64,000 nucleotides of DNA. Source: Pseudohoeflea sp964511625 (GTDB lineage Bacteria > Pseudomonadota > Alphaproteobacteria > Rhizobiales > Rhizobiaceae). The notes below the pieces were generated by a model that was not told the origin of the DNA, searched no databases, and saw only the letters and a list, made by a program, of their open reading frames with translations. This document shows positions 17,357-26,385 of this stretch, piece after piece; the stretch's first letter is position 1; each line of letters starts with the position of its first letter. The stretch lies in assembly GCA_964511625.1 (NCBI GenBank), contig CAZEJG010000009.1:62001-126000 (forward strand), given 5' to 3'. A program made the translations under genes and the position numbers.

Positions 17357-18244
17357 ATGAGCCGCACCCTGCCCCAAACGTCGACCCCGCCCCTTTCCGG
17401 TTATGTTTACGGCCTGATCGGCGTGATGATCTTTGCCGCCACCCTGCCGATGACCCATGTGGCGCTCGGCGGTTTCTCGCCGGCCTTCATCACCTTCGGC
17501 CGGGCCTTCGGGGCAAGTGTCGTGGCGGCAGGCGCGCTGCTCCTTCTGCGCCGCCCGCTGCCGCGCGAGCGCCGCGGCGAACTGTTCGCAGCCGGCCTGC
17601 TTCTGGCTTTCGGTTTTCCGGGCTTCTCCTCGGTCGCCATGCAGACCGTGCCCGCTTCCCATGGCGGGATCGTGCTCGGCGTGCTGCCGCTGATGACCGC
17701 CTGCTTCGCAGCCCTCTTCGGCGGCGAGAGGCCGGGCCTCTTGTTCTGGTCATTCGCCGTCGCGGGGGCCTTGCTCGTGGTCTCCTTCTCGCTCTCCGGC
17801 GTCGACATCACGCCCGGCATAGGCGACCTGTGGCTGGGCTGTGCGGCCCTTGCCGCCTCCTGCGGCTACGTGATCTCCGGCAAGCTGGCTCGCACCATGC
17901 CCGGCTGGGAGGTCATCGCCTGGGCGCTCGTCTTCATTTCCCCCATCTCGCTCGTCGGGACGCTGTGGTCACTCGGCGGCGGGATCGACGATCCCGGCCC
18001 CTTCGAACTGGCGGGTTTCGCCTATCTGATGCTGGGTTCGATGTTCGGCGGCTTCGTGTTCTGGAACCGCGGATTGGCACTCGGCGGCATCGCCCGCGTC
18101 GGGCAAGTGCAGTTGTTGCAGTCCTTCTTCACGATTGCCTTCTCCGCCCTGCTGCTCGGCGAGACGATCACGCCGGTGAAGATCGCCTACGCAATCGCCG
18201 TGGCGGCGGTGGTCTGGATGGGCCGCAAGGCGAAGGTCGGCTGA
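17357..18244 (+). CDS. EamA-family (DMT superfamily) transporter
   Basis: A 295-residue inner-membrane protein with about ten hydrophobic helices organised as two EamA repeats (residues about 18-142 and 155-290), the form typical of drug/metabolite exporters. The second repeat ends with GETITPVKIAYAIAVAAVVWMGRK. The start ATG lacks a strong ribosome site. It converges with the MarR-type gene downstream, with only four bases between the stop codons. Substrate cannot be inferred from the sequence. Confidence 0.88.
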   Translation: MSRTLPQTSTPPLSGYVYGLIGVMIFAATLPMTHVALGGFSPAFITFGRAFGASVVAAGALLLLRRPLPRERRGELFAAGLLLAFGFPGFSSVAMQTVPASHGGIVLGVLPLMTACFAALFGGERPGLLFWSFAVAGALLVVSFSLSGVDITPGIGDLWLGCAALAASCGYVISGKLARTMPGWEVIAWALVFISPISLVGTLWSLGGGIDDPGPFELAGFAYLMLGSMFGGFVFWNRGLALGGIARVGQVQLLQSFFTIAFSALLLGETITPVKIAYAIAVAAVVWMGRKAKVG

Positions 18245-18248
18245 ACTC

Positions 18249-18770
18249 TCACATGCTGGCGGCGGCGCGGGTCGCCTGATCGTACTGGCCCGACATCACC
18301 CGCATGAGAGCGGCAATCTCGCTGACTCGGGCTTCGTCGAGGGCCAATGACCGGATCGGCTCGACCAGAAGTTTTTCGCGCAGCCGGCGATACTGAAGGC
18401 AGTGATCGGTCCCGGCGGGCGTGATGTGGACCGTCTTCTCCTTGCCGCGGCGGCCGCTTTCGACGAGCCCGATCGCCTCGAGTTTCTTGAGCGCATAGGC
18501 CACCACATGGGTGTCCTCGATGTTGAACATCATGCACAATTCACTCTGGCTCTTGGCCCGCTCGCGGTGATTGACCGCATGCAGGATCTGCACCTCCATG
18601 CTCGACAGCCCGCCGCCATGGGCGGCGTTGGAACACGCCGCGATCCAGCGATGATAGGCGTTGCCGAGAACCACGAGGGCGAATTCGAGTTCGGAGAGCG
18701 AGGGCATGGCGCCATCGGCCAGATGGGAGGCGGAAACGATCGGCCCGATAGGTGCCTGTTTCGTGCTCAT
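18249..18770 (-). CDS. MarR-type winged-helix transcriptional regulator
   Basis: A 173-residue DNA-binding protein. The central part (about residues 55-125) has the MarR-like winged helix: SSMEVQILHAVNHRERAKSQ, a recognition-helix region with THVVAYALKKLEAIGLVE and a basic wing GRRGKEKTVHITPAG. It is divergent from the 5-oxoprolinase-like gene, and the 129-bp intergenic space contains a perfect 17-bp palindrome, the natural place for its operator. I therefore infer that it controls that gene and itself. The inducer is unknown. Confidence 0.85.
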   Translation of the reverse strand: MSTKQAPIGPIVSASHLADGAMPSLSELEFALVVLGNAYHRWIAACSNAAHGGGLSSMEVQILHAVNHRERAKSQSELCMMFNIEDTHVVAYALKKLEAIGLVESGRRGKEKTVHITPAGTDHCLQYRRLREKLLVEPIRSLALDEARVSEIAALMRVMSGQYDQATRAAASM

Positions 18771-18827
18771 GATCCTCGTCTCCTTGCAATTCCCATTGGG
18801 AGAAGCTTCGGTCTACGATGATAAAAT

Positions 18828-18844
18828 GTCAATAAATTATTGAC
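18828..18844. promoter_or_regulatory. Palindromic operator candidate for the MarR-type regulator
   Basis: GTCAATAA and TTATTGAC form perfect 8-bp arms around a single A, 17 bp in all, in the shared promoter region of the divergent regulator (starts 18770) and oxoprolinase gene (starts 18900). It is strikingly AT-rich against the surrounding DNA. Size and symmetry suit a MarR dimer. Confidence 0.7.
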
Positions 18845-18899
18845 GTCGTGCAAGCAACATGGTTCTCCTAGGGGACTCCGGACAAGGAAGGACAGGCGC

Positions 18900-21800
18900 A
18901 TGACTGAGGGCAAGTGGGATTTCTGGATTGACCGCGGCGGCACCTTCACCGATGTGGTCGGCCGTGCGCCGGACGGAAACCTGCACCAGCGCAAGCTCCT
19001 CTCCGAAAACCCCGAGGCCTACAAGGATGCCGCCATCCAGGGCATCCGCGATCTGCTCGGCGTCGCCCAGGAAGAAGCGATCCCCGCCGGCCGCATCGGC
19101 GCGGTCAAGATGGGCACCACCGTCGCCACCAACGCGCTGCTCGAGCGCAAGGGCGACCGCACCCTCCTCGTCATCACCAAGGGCTTCCGCGACGCGCTCA
19201 GGATCGCCTACCAGGCCCGGCCGGACATTTTCGCCAAAGAGATCATTCTGCCCGAACAGCTCTACGAGCGGGTGATCGAGGTCGACGAGCGCATGTCCGC
19301 CAAGGGCGAGCCGCGCCACACGCCGGATATCGCCTCGATTGAAAGCGCACTCTCCGAGGCGCGCGCGGCGGGCATCGATTCTGTGGCGATCGTACTGATG
19401 CACGCCTGGCGCAATCCGGACCACGAAATGCTGGTCGAGGCGGCCTGCGAAAAGGCGGGCTTTGCCCAGATCTCGGTGAGCCACAAGGTCTCGCCGCTGA
19501 TCAAGCTCGTCGGCCGCGGCGACACCACCGTGGTCGATGCCTATCTCTCCCCGATCCTGCGGCGCTATGTCGACCGTGTGGCGGGCGAACTCGGCGCCAC
19601 GCCCGCCGGCGAGGAAGGCCCCACGCTGCAATTCATGATGTCCTCGGGCGGATTAACCGCAGCCGACAAGTTCCGCGGCAAGGACGCAATTCTGTCGGGT
19701 CCGGCCGGCGGTGTGGTCGGCATGGTCGAGACGGCGGAGCTCGCGGGCTATTCACGCGTCATCGGCTTCGACATGGGCGGCACGTCGACGGACGTGGCCC
19801 ATTATGACGGCGACTATGAACGCGCCTTCGACACCGAGGTCGCCGGCGTCCGCATCCGCGCGCCGATGATGCGCATTCATACGGTGGCAGCCGGCGGCGG
19901 TTCGGTGCTGCACGCCGACGAGGGCCGCTTCCGCGCCGGCCCCGATTCCGCCGGCGCCAATCCCGGCCCCGCCTGCTACCGCCGCGGCGGTCCCCTGACG
20001 GTGACCGACGCCAACGTGATGCTCGGCAAGCTGCAGCCCGACTTCTTCCCCGCCATCTTCGGGCCCGGCCAGGACCAGCCGCTCGACCGCGACGCGGTGG
20101 CGAAACGCTTCGAGGAACTGGCAAAAGAAACACCCGGCAAGTCGGCGGAAGAGATCGCGGAAGGGTTCGTCACCATCGCGGTCGAGAACATGGCCAACGC
20201 CATCAAGAAGATCTCCGTCCAGCGCGGCTACGACGTGACCAAATACCTGCTCAACTGCTTTGGAGGCGCCGGCGGACAGCATGCCTGCCTCGTGGCGGAT
20301 GCGCTCGGCATGGAAGCGATCCTCATCCATCCCTTCTCGGGACTTCTCTCGGCCTACGGCATCGGTCTCGCCCGCGTCTTCGCCTCCCGCCAGCAGGCGC
20401 TGATCGCCCCGCTCGACACCGACAGCAAGGCCGCCGTCGAGAAACTCGTCGGCGAACTCGAGGGCGGCGTCATCGCCGAGATGGCCGAACAGGGGATTTC
20501 GGCGGACAAGGTCGCAGCCCGGCCCGTCCTGCAACTGCGCTATGACGGCACCGACACGACGCTTCCGATCGCCATGGAGGGGTTCGATCTCGCCCGTGCG
20601 CGCAGCGATTTCGAGGCCGCGCACAAGGCGCAGTTCGGCTTCATCTACGACAACAAGGCCATCGTCATCGAGGCCGTTTCCGTGGAAGGAACCGACACCT
20701 CGGGCGGCAAGCGCGAGGAAGCCGAACACGCCCTGGATGCCCGCGAGATCGGTGATGATGAAACGCGCCAGATCTATTCGGGCGGTGCCTGGCACGCTGC
20801 CCGCGTGATCCGCCGCGAGGGCCTGAAACCCGGCAACCGGGTCAAGGGCCCGGCGCTGGTCATCGAGCCCAACCAGACCATCGTCGTCGAACCGGGCTGG
20901 AGCGCCGAGATCAATGCCCGCGATCACGTGATCCTCACCCGGCACGAAAAACTCGACCGGGCGATGGCGATCGGCACCGATCACGCCGACCCGGTGCTGC
21001 TCGAAGTGTTCAATAACCTCTTCATGTCGATCGCGGAACAGATGGGCGTGACGCTGCAGAACACCGCCTATTCGGTCAACATCAAGGAACGGCTCGACTT
21101 CTCCTGCGCCGTCTTCGACCGCACCGGCGCTCTCGTTGCCAACGCCCCGCACATGCCGGTGCATCTGGGCTCGATGGACCGTTCGGTGGAGACCATCATC
21201 CGGCTCAACGAGGGCCAGATAAGGCCCGGCGACGTCTTCGCGCTCAACGCGCCGTACAATGGCGGCACCCACCTTCCGGACATCACGGTCGTTACCCCGG
21301 TCTTCGCCGACAATTCGGACACCGAGATCCTGTTCTGGGCGGCCTCGCGCGGTCACCACGCCGATGTCGGCGGCACCGCGCCCGGTTCGATGACGCCACT
21401 CGCCACGACGGTGGACGAGGAAGGCGTCCTGATCGACAACTTCAAGCTTGTCGACCAGGGCCGGTTCCGCGAGACCGAACTCGAAGAGCTTCTCACCAAC
21501 CACCCCTATCCGGTCCGCAACGTCACCCAGAACGTCGCCGACCTGAAGGCGCAGATCGCCGCCAACGAAAAGGGTGTCGCGAACCTGAGGAAAATGGTCG
21601 CCGATTTCGGGCTCGACGTGGTGGAAGCCTATATGGGCCACGTCCAGGACAATGCCGCCGAGAGTGTGGCGCGTGTCCTCGAAAAGCTCACCGATTCCGA
21701 ATATGCCTACGACACCGATACCGGCCAGACGATCCGGGTGAAGATCACCGTCGACCGCGAGAAGCGCGAGGCGACCGTCGATTTCACCGGGACGTCAGAG

Positions 21801-22532
21801 GCGCGCGAGAACAATTTCAACGCGCCCGAGCCGGTGGCCCGCGCCGCCGTGCTCTATGCCTTCCGGGTGATGGTGGAAAAACCGATCCCGATGAATGCGG
21901 GCTGCCTGAGGCCGATAAAAATCATCATCCCCGAGGGCTCAATGCTCAAGCCCGCCTATCCGCGCGCGGTCGTGGCCGGCAACGTCGAGACCTCGCAGCA
22001 CGTGACCAATGCGCTCTTCGGCGCCATGGGGGCTCTCGCCAACGCCCAGGGGACCATGAACAACCTGACCTTCGGCAACGCGACATACCAGTACTACGAG
22101 ACCATCTGCTCAGGCTCGCCGGCAGGCTACCACAATGACAGCACCGGTTTTTCGGGAACGTCGGGCGTCCACACCCACATGACCAACTCACGGCTGACCG
22201 ATCCGGAGGTGCTGGAAATGCGCTTCCCCGTCGAACTCGAGGAGTTCCATATCCGCGAAGGTTCGGGCGGCAAGGGAAAGTTCAACGCCGGCGACGGCAC
22301 GAAAAGAACCCTTCGTTTCCTTGAACGGATGGAAATGGCGATCCTGTCGTCGCACCGGAACCGTCCGCCGGAAGGTATCGACGGCGGAGAAGAGGGACAG
22401 GTCGGGAAGACGGAAATCCGCCGCAGGGACGGCACGATCGAGAAACTGAAAGCCTGCGACCAGACGGTGCTGGAGGCCGGCGAAGCGGTAATCCTGACGA
22501 CGCCGACAGCGGGCGGCGCGGGACGGGCCTAA
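18900..22532 (+). CDS. Hydantoinase/5-oxoprolinase family protein (fused HyuA-HyuB type)
   Basis: The 1210-residue protein is a single-chain fusion of the HyuA half (about residues 1-690) and HyuB half (about 720-1200), as in ATP-dependent 5-oxoprolinases that open 5-oxoproline to glutamate. The first half has the actin-like ATPase marks FWIDRGGTFTDVVG, GTTVATNALLERKG and GFDMGGTSTDVAHYDG; the second has LDFSCAVFDRTGALVANAP, GDVFALNAPYNGGTHLPD and, near the end, EFHIREGSGGKGKFNAGDGT. The ATG at 18900 follows AAGGAAGGAC; the frame is open 60 bases further up but that part lies across the divergent promoter. Members of this family also act on hydantoins and acetone, so the substrate is only probable. 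The adjacent divergent MarR-type gene is the likely regulator. Confidence 0.88.
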   Translation: MTEGKWDFWIDRGGTFTDVVGRAPDGNLHQRKLLSENPEAYKDAAIQGIRDLLGVAQEEAIPAGRIGAVKMGTTVATNALLERKGDRTLLVITKGFRDALRIAYQARPDIFAKEIILPEQLYERVIEVDERMSAKGEPRHTPDIASIESALSEARAAGIDSVAIVLMHAWRNPDHEMLVEAACEKAGFAQISVSHKVSPLIKLVGRGDTTVVDAYLSPILRRYVDRVAGELGATPAGEEGPTLQFMMSSGGLTAADKFRGKDAILSGPAGGVVGMVETAELAGYSRVIGFDMGGTSTDVAHYDGDYERAFDTEVAGVRIRAPMMRIHTVAAGGGSVLHADEGRFRAGPDSAGANPGPACYRRGGPLTVTDANVMLGKLQPDFFPAIFGPGQDQPLDRDAVAKRFEELAKETPGKSAEEIAEGFVTIAVENMANAIKKISVQRGYDVTKYLLNCFGGAGGQHACLVADALGMEAILIHPFSGLLSAYGIGLARVFASRQQALIAPLDTDSKAAVEKLVGELEGGVIAEMAEQGISADKVAARPVLQLRYDGTDTTLPIAMEGFDLARARSDFEAAHKAQFGFIYDNKAIVIEAVSVEGTDTSGGKREEAEHALDAREIGDDETRQIYSGGAWHAARVIRREGLKPGNRVKGPALVIEPNQTIVVEPGWSAEINARDHVILTRHEKLDRAMAIGTDHADPVLLEVFNNLFMSIAEQMGVTLQNTAYSVNIKERLDFSCAVFDRTGALVANAPHMPVHLGSMDRSVETIIRLNEGQIRPGDVFALNAPYNGGTHLPDITVVTPVFADNSDTEILFWAASRGHHADVGGTAPGSMTPLATTVDEEGVLIDNFKLVDQGRFRETELEELLTNHPYPVRNVTQNVADLKAQIAANEKGVANLRKMVADFGLDVVEAYMGHVQDNAAESVARVLEKLTDSEYAYDTDTGQTIRVKITVDREKREATVDFTGTSEARENNFNAPEPVARAAVLYAFRVMVEKPIPMNAGCLRPIKIIIPEGSMLKPAYPRAVVAGNVETSQHVTNALFGAMGALANAQGTMNNLTFGNATYQYYETICSGSPAGYHNDSTGFSGTSGVHTHMTNSRLTDPEVLEMRFPVELEEFHIREGSGGKGKFNAGDGTKRTLRFLERMEMAILSSHRNRPPEGIDGGEEGQVGKTEIRRRDGTIEKLKACDQTVLEAGEAVILTTPTAGGAGRA

Positions 22533-24088
22533 CCCACGACCTTCAGGTGGCGGCGCGGCCGTTCAGAGCGGGCGGCATAGCCTACCGCCTGGATCGCCGT
22601 CATCGCAGTCTCCGCGGGCCAGCCACTGACCGCGGCATTCGGGAACAGTGCGGCGAAGGCGAGATCCTCGTCGCTGCGAGCTTCGAACCACAATTCGAAG
22701 CCGACGGCGGCTGCGAAATCAGCCACGGCATCGACCACCTGGCTCTCGGCACGGCTGGCCGCCGTCCGGCGCAGGCGGGCGGCATCGATCCGCCAGCAAT
22801 CGACCGGCGAATTGGCCGCGCGCGCAATGTCGAAGGCGCCGCTGACCAGATCGGTCGAGACGATGCGGACGCCGATGGCACGCAGAGCCGCTATATTGTC
22901 TTCCGCCCCCTCTCCCGATGCCCGGCCCAAAGCGCGAAAATCCACTTCAAGCGCGAAGCGTTCAGGCGTCAGGCCGGCCTGGGCGATCCGGTCGCCCAGG
23001 CGGTTGGCGAAACCGCGACGCGAAATCGTCCGCATCGACAGCGAAAGCGCCACACACAGATGAGCGGGCCAGTCGGCCATATCGCGCATCACGGTCTCGA
23101 CGAGCCATTCCTCCATGGCGATCTCGAGCCCGTCGCTGCGGTCCCTGGCGCCCGCCTCGCAGCCGATCCAGAGGAGTTCGGCGGAGAACCCGCGCGGCTT
23201 GAGCGTGCCGGACTGCCAGACCGGGCGGTACTCGACGCCGAGCTGCCCCTGCTCGATGGCCCGGCGCAGGATACGCTGTGAGCCGTGGGGCGAGGTCTCG
23301 CCCTCATCGGTGGGACCGACATGAAAGGCGTGGCGGGCATCACCCCGTTCCTTGGCGCGGTAAAGTGCGAGATCGGCGCGCTTGAGGGCAGCCGAGAGCG
23401 TGTCGTCGCCGCCATGAAGGAAGGAGATGCCGAGGCTCCCGGAGGTCTCCATCTCCGTGCCGGCGTGCTTGACGGGTTTGAAGACCTTCGCCTGAAGCAG
23501 TTGTACGAACCCCTCGATATCGGAGGGCGAGTGTTCGCCTTCGGCCAGGATGACGAACTCATCGCCACCGAGACGGTAGGCGCGGCAATCGAAATCGCAG
23601 GCGGCACGCAGGCGTTTGGCGAGCGCCGAGAGCACCGCATCGCCGGCATCGTGACCCAGCGTGTCGTTGATCTCCTTGAACCTGTCGAGATCGATCAGGA
23701 TGAGGGCAGCAAGCGTTCCGTTGGCATCAGTTCCGGCAAGGGTGGCCGTGTCACGTTTGAGGGCATGGCGGTTGCCGAGCCCGGTGAGCGCATCGTGATA
23801 GGCCAGATGATAGAGTTCGACGACACCGGACCGTTCGGCCGACAACAGCCGTTCGGCTTCGTCGAGACGGCGACCGGCACGCGCCGCGACATAGCCGAAG
23901 CCGAGCGTGCACGCCACGATGGCCCCGTTGAGAACCGGGCTGTTGGCCAGGGAATCGAAAAAGGATAAAAAGCCGTGGCCCGTAGGGAGCCCGGCTGAAA
24001 GGCATGCCAACGACGTCAAAGCGCCGATCATCGAGCCAGCGATTGCATATCGCTTTTCCATGCTCGACGGAAAAATATTCAACATCAT
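22529..24088 (-). CDS. GGDEF-domain protein with degenerate EAL domain
   Basis: A 519-residue membrane protein. After two hydrophobic segments (about residues 12-35 and 43-65) a GGDEF domain follows (about 95-255) with an intact RLGGDEFVIL active-site loop and LIDLDRFKEINDTLGH, so it can probably make cyclic di-GMP. The C-terminal EAL-like domain (about 270-510) is degenerate: the signature Glu-Ala-Leu is replaced by AELL, and the metal-binding NLS and LEITE elements read ALSLS and LEVDF. It is unlikely to hydrolyse cyclic di-GMP and may instead sense it. The start at 24088 is set by GAGGGGG seven bases upstream; the frame remains open to 24244. The last four bases overlap the oxoprolinase stop on the other strand. 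Confidence 0.87.
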   Translation of the reverse strand: MMLNIFPSSMEKRYAIAGSMIGALTSLACLSAGLPTGHGFLSFFDSLANSPVLNGAIVACTLGFGYVAARAGRRLDEAERLLSAERSGVVELYHLAYHDALTGLGNRHALKRDTATLAGTDANGTLAALILIDLDRFKEINDTLGHDAGDAVLSALAKRLRAACDFDCRAYRLGGDEFVILAEGEHSPSDIEGFVQLLQAKVFKPVKHAGTEMETSGSLGISFLHGGDDTLSAALKRADLALYRAKERGDARHAFHVGPTDEGETSPHGSQRILRRAIEQGQLGVEYRPVWQSGTLKPRGFSAELLWIGCEAGARDRSDGLEIAMEEWLVETVMRDMADWPAHLCVALSLSMRTISRRGFANRLGDRIAQAGLTPERFALEVDFRALGRASGEGAEDNIAALRAIGVRIVSTDLVSGAFDIARAANSPVDCWRIDAARLRRTAASRAESQVVDAVADFAAAVGFELWFEARSDEDLAFAALFPNAAVSGWPAETAMTAIQAVGYAARSERPRRHLKVVG

Positions 24089-24238
24089 GTCAAATACCCC
24101 CTCAAGGACTACAAGCCTACGGGGAAGACTTTTAACAAATGCTGAGAGGCGGCCGCCGTCGTGACCGGTGGTAAAGGAAGCGTTAGCGCGTACAACCGGC
24201 GGATGGCGGCGCACCTCGAATCCGTGTATCACATTGCC

Positions 24239-25105
24239 ATGCACACACGCGGATCACTGAGCCTTCGCACACCCCGACGCAATCGCCGCGCCGGGCTTGC
24301 GGCCTTGTTTGCCGCCGTCGCCCTCTGCGGTCTGACGGCCGCCTGCAGCTCCACCACCGGACCGGCCGACGTGCTCTCGCCGGTCTCGCTCACCTCGTCA
24401 ACGCCGACCGCGGTCCGCGCCCTGCCCTACGCCGATTCCGATCCGATCGACTTCGGCGCGCGCACGCCGGCGCTTCATCCGGTCCACGGCATCGACGTAT
24501 CGAAATACCAGGGCGAAATCGACTGGCCCGAGGTGAGGAAGGCCGGCATCGCCTTCGCCTTCATCAAGGCCACCGAGGGCGGCGACCGTGTCGACGACCG
24601 CTTCGACCGCTACTGGCGCGGGGCTTCTTCCGCCGGCATACCCCACGCGCCCTATCATTTCTACTATTTCTGCACGCCGGCCTCCGTGCAGGCGCGCTGG
24701 TTCATCCGCAACGTGCCGAAATCGGCGGCAAAAATGCCCCCGGTCCTCGACATGGAATGGAACCCGGCCTCCCCGAGCTGCAAGCTCAGGCCCGATCCGG
24801 CCACCGTGCGGCGCGAGATGAAGACCTGGCTGGACATCGTCGAGAAGCATTTCGGCCGCAAGGCGATCATCTACACGACCGTCGACTTCCACCGCGAAAA
24901 CATCGACGGTCACTTCCGCGACCACCAGTTCTGGCTCCGTTCGGTCGCCGCCCACCCGACCGAGATCTATCCCGGCCATCCCTGGACCTTCTGGCAGTAC
25001 ACCGGAACCGGCAAGCTGCCCGGCATCGGCGGTGACGTCGACATCAACGCCTTCGCCGGAACGCGCGCGGAGTGGAACGCCTGGCTCGCCAAGCACGGCG
25101 GTTGA
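24239..25105 (+). CDS. GH25-family lysozyme-like lipoprotein
   Basis: A predicted muramidase of glycoside hydrolase family 25, cleaving the MurNAc-GlcNAc bond. The 288-residue product begins with a lipoprotein-type signal ending LTAAC, then a short Ser/Thr linker and the catalytic barrel from HGIDVSKYQGEIDWPEV (about residue 83) through AFAFIKATEGG, PPVLDMEWNP (catalytic Asp-x-Glu) and TFWQYTGTGKLPGIGGDVDIN. All family residues appear present. I chose the ATG at 24239, nearest the signal peptide; in-frame ATGs at 24203 and a start at 24161 are possible but would place a long tail before the signal. The gene is divergent from the GGDEF gene and is followed by a second wall hydrolase. GH25 enzymes are common in phages, but the lipoprotein signal and context suggest a chromosomal envelope enzyme. 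Confidence 0.88.
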   Translation: MHTRGSLSLRTPRRNRRAGLAALFAAVALCGLTAACSSTTGPADVLSPVSLTSSTPTAVRALPYADSDPIDFGARTPALHPVHGIDVSKYQGEIDWPEVRKAGIAFAFIKATEGGDRVDDRFDRYWRGASSAGIPHAPYHFYYFCTPASVQARWFIRNVPKSAAKMPPVLDMEWNPASPSCKLRPDPATVRREMKTWLDIVEKHFGRKAIIYTTVDFHRENIDGHFRDHQFWLRSVAAHPTEIYPGHPWTFWQYTGTGKLPGIGGDVDINAFAGTRAEWNAWLAKHGG

Positions 25106-25182
25106 CGCGGAATCTGACCACAGTCGCAATCACGCCATGAAATAGGTTAGTCTCCGGCCGACAAACAGATCGGGAGACCTTC

Positions 25183-26370
25183 ATGAAACGCACGTCCTTC
25201 GCCCTTGCCCTGCCGCTTGCCGCCGTGATGGCGGGAACGGCCTCTGCCCAGACCGCCGCCTGCGGCGGAGATTTCGGACAGTTCCTGCAGGGCGTGAAGA
25301 CCGATGCGGTGGCGGCCGGTGTTCCCGCCAATGTGGCGGAGAACGCGCTGGCCGGGCTTTCGCCCAACGGCAAGGTCCTCGCGATGGACCGCTCGCAGGG
25401 TGTGTTCAAGCAGACTTTCCTGGAGTTCTCCAAGCGCGTCGTCTCCGGTTCGCGCATGCAGATCGGCCAGAAGAAGATGCAGCAATATGCCGATACCTTC
25501 GCCCGTGCCGAACAGCAATACGGCGTGCCGCCGGCGGTGATCACGGCCTTCTGGGCGCTGGAAACCGATTTCGGCGTCGTACAGGGCGACTTCAACACGC
25601 TTCAGGCGCTGGCCACGCTGGCGCATGACTGCCGCCGTCCCGAACTCTTCCGTCCGCAGCTGATCGCGGCGCTGGAAATGGTTCAGCACGGCGATCTCGA
25701 CCCGCGCACGACCACGGGCGCCTGGGCCGGCGAGATCGGCCAGGTGCAGATGCTGCCCGAGGACATCATCGCCCACGGCGTCGACGGCAATGGCGACGGC
25801 CACGTCAAGCTGAAGGAGACACCCGAGGACGTCATCATGACCGCGGCGAACTTCATCCAGTCGCTCGGCTGGCGCGCCGGCGAGCCCTGGCTCAAGGAGG
25901 TCACACTGCCCGCGGGCATGGCGCTCGACAAGTCCGGCCTCGACCAGGGCATGACCACCGCCGACTGGCTGAACATGGGCGTGACCTTCCGCGACGGCTC
26001 GGCCCCGGCCGGCTCGCTGCCTGCCGACCTGCTCCTGCCGCAGGGCAAGGACGGCCCGGCTTTTCTGGCTTTCCCGAACTTCGACGTCTATCTCGAGTGG
26101 AACAAGAGTTTTATCTACACCACCTCGGCCGCCTATTTCGCCACGCGGCTGGCCGGTGCCGACCGCTATAATGCCGGCACAGCCGACAACGGACTGAGCG
26201 ACGGCGAGATGAAGGCGCTGCAGCAGAAGCTGGCCGCCAAGGGCTACGACGTCGGCGACATCGACGGCATTTTGGGTGGCGGCACCCGCGCCGCCGTGCG
26301 CGCTGAACAGATACGCCTCGGCATGCCTGCCGACGGCTGGCCGACGCGGCAATTGCTCAACGCGCTTTGA
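25183..26370 (+). CDS. Lytic murein transglycosylase (MltB family) with peptidoglycan-binding domain
   Basis: A 395-residue periplasmic enzyme with a cleavable signal peptide (about residues 1-23, ending ASAQ). The SLT_2/MltB domain (about 27-325) shows TAFWALETDFGVVQGDFN, with the catalytic Glu in LETDFG, and the later GEIGQVQMLPEDI. The last 60 residues (ALQQKLAAKGYDVGDIDG onward) form a PG_binding_1 domain. A GGGAG ribosome site precedes the ATG. It follows the GH25 gene in the same direction, 77 bases apart, and converges with the antiporter gene. Confidence 0.92.
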   Translation: MKRTSFALALPLAAVMAGTASAQTAACGGDFGQFLQGVKTDAVAAGVPANVAENALAGLSPNGKVLAMDRSQGVFKQTFLEFSKRVVSGSRMQIGQKKMQQYADTFARAEQQYGVPPAVITAFWALETDFGVVQGDFNTLQALATLAHDCRRPELFRPQLIAALEMVQHGDLDPRTTTGAWAGEIGQVQMLPEDIIAHGVDGNGDGHVKLKETPEDVIMTAANFIQSLGWRAGEPWLKEVTLPAGMALDKSGLDQGMTTADWLNMGVTFRDGSAPAGSLPADLLLPQGKDGPAFLAFPNFDVYLEWNKSFIYTTSAAYFATRLAGADRYNAGTADNGLSDGEMKALQQKLAAKGYDVGDIDGILGGGTRAAVRAEQIRLGMPADGWPTRQLLNAL

Positions 26371-26385
26371 ACGAGAAACGAGTGA

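Noticed and set aside
19752..21641. 629-residue open frame on the minus strand
   Set aside because: Antisense to the oxoprolinase-like gene; composition is that of a GC-rich reverse-strand shadow.
24161..25105. Prophage remnant around the GH25 lysozyme
   Set aside because: The enzyme carries a lipoprotein signal, the neighbours are chromosomal genes in normal order, and there is no holin, integrase or structural gene.
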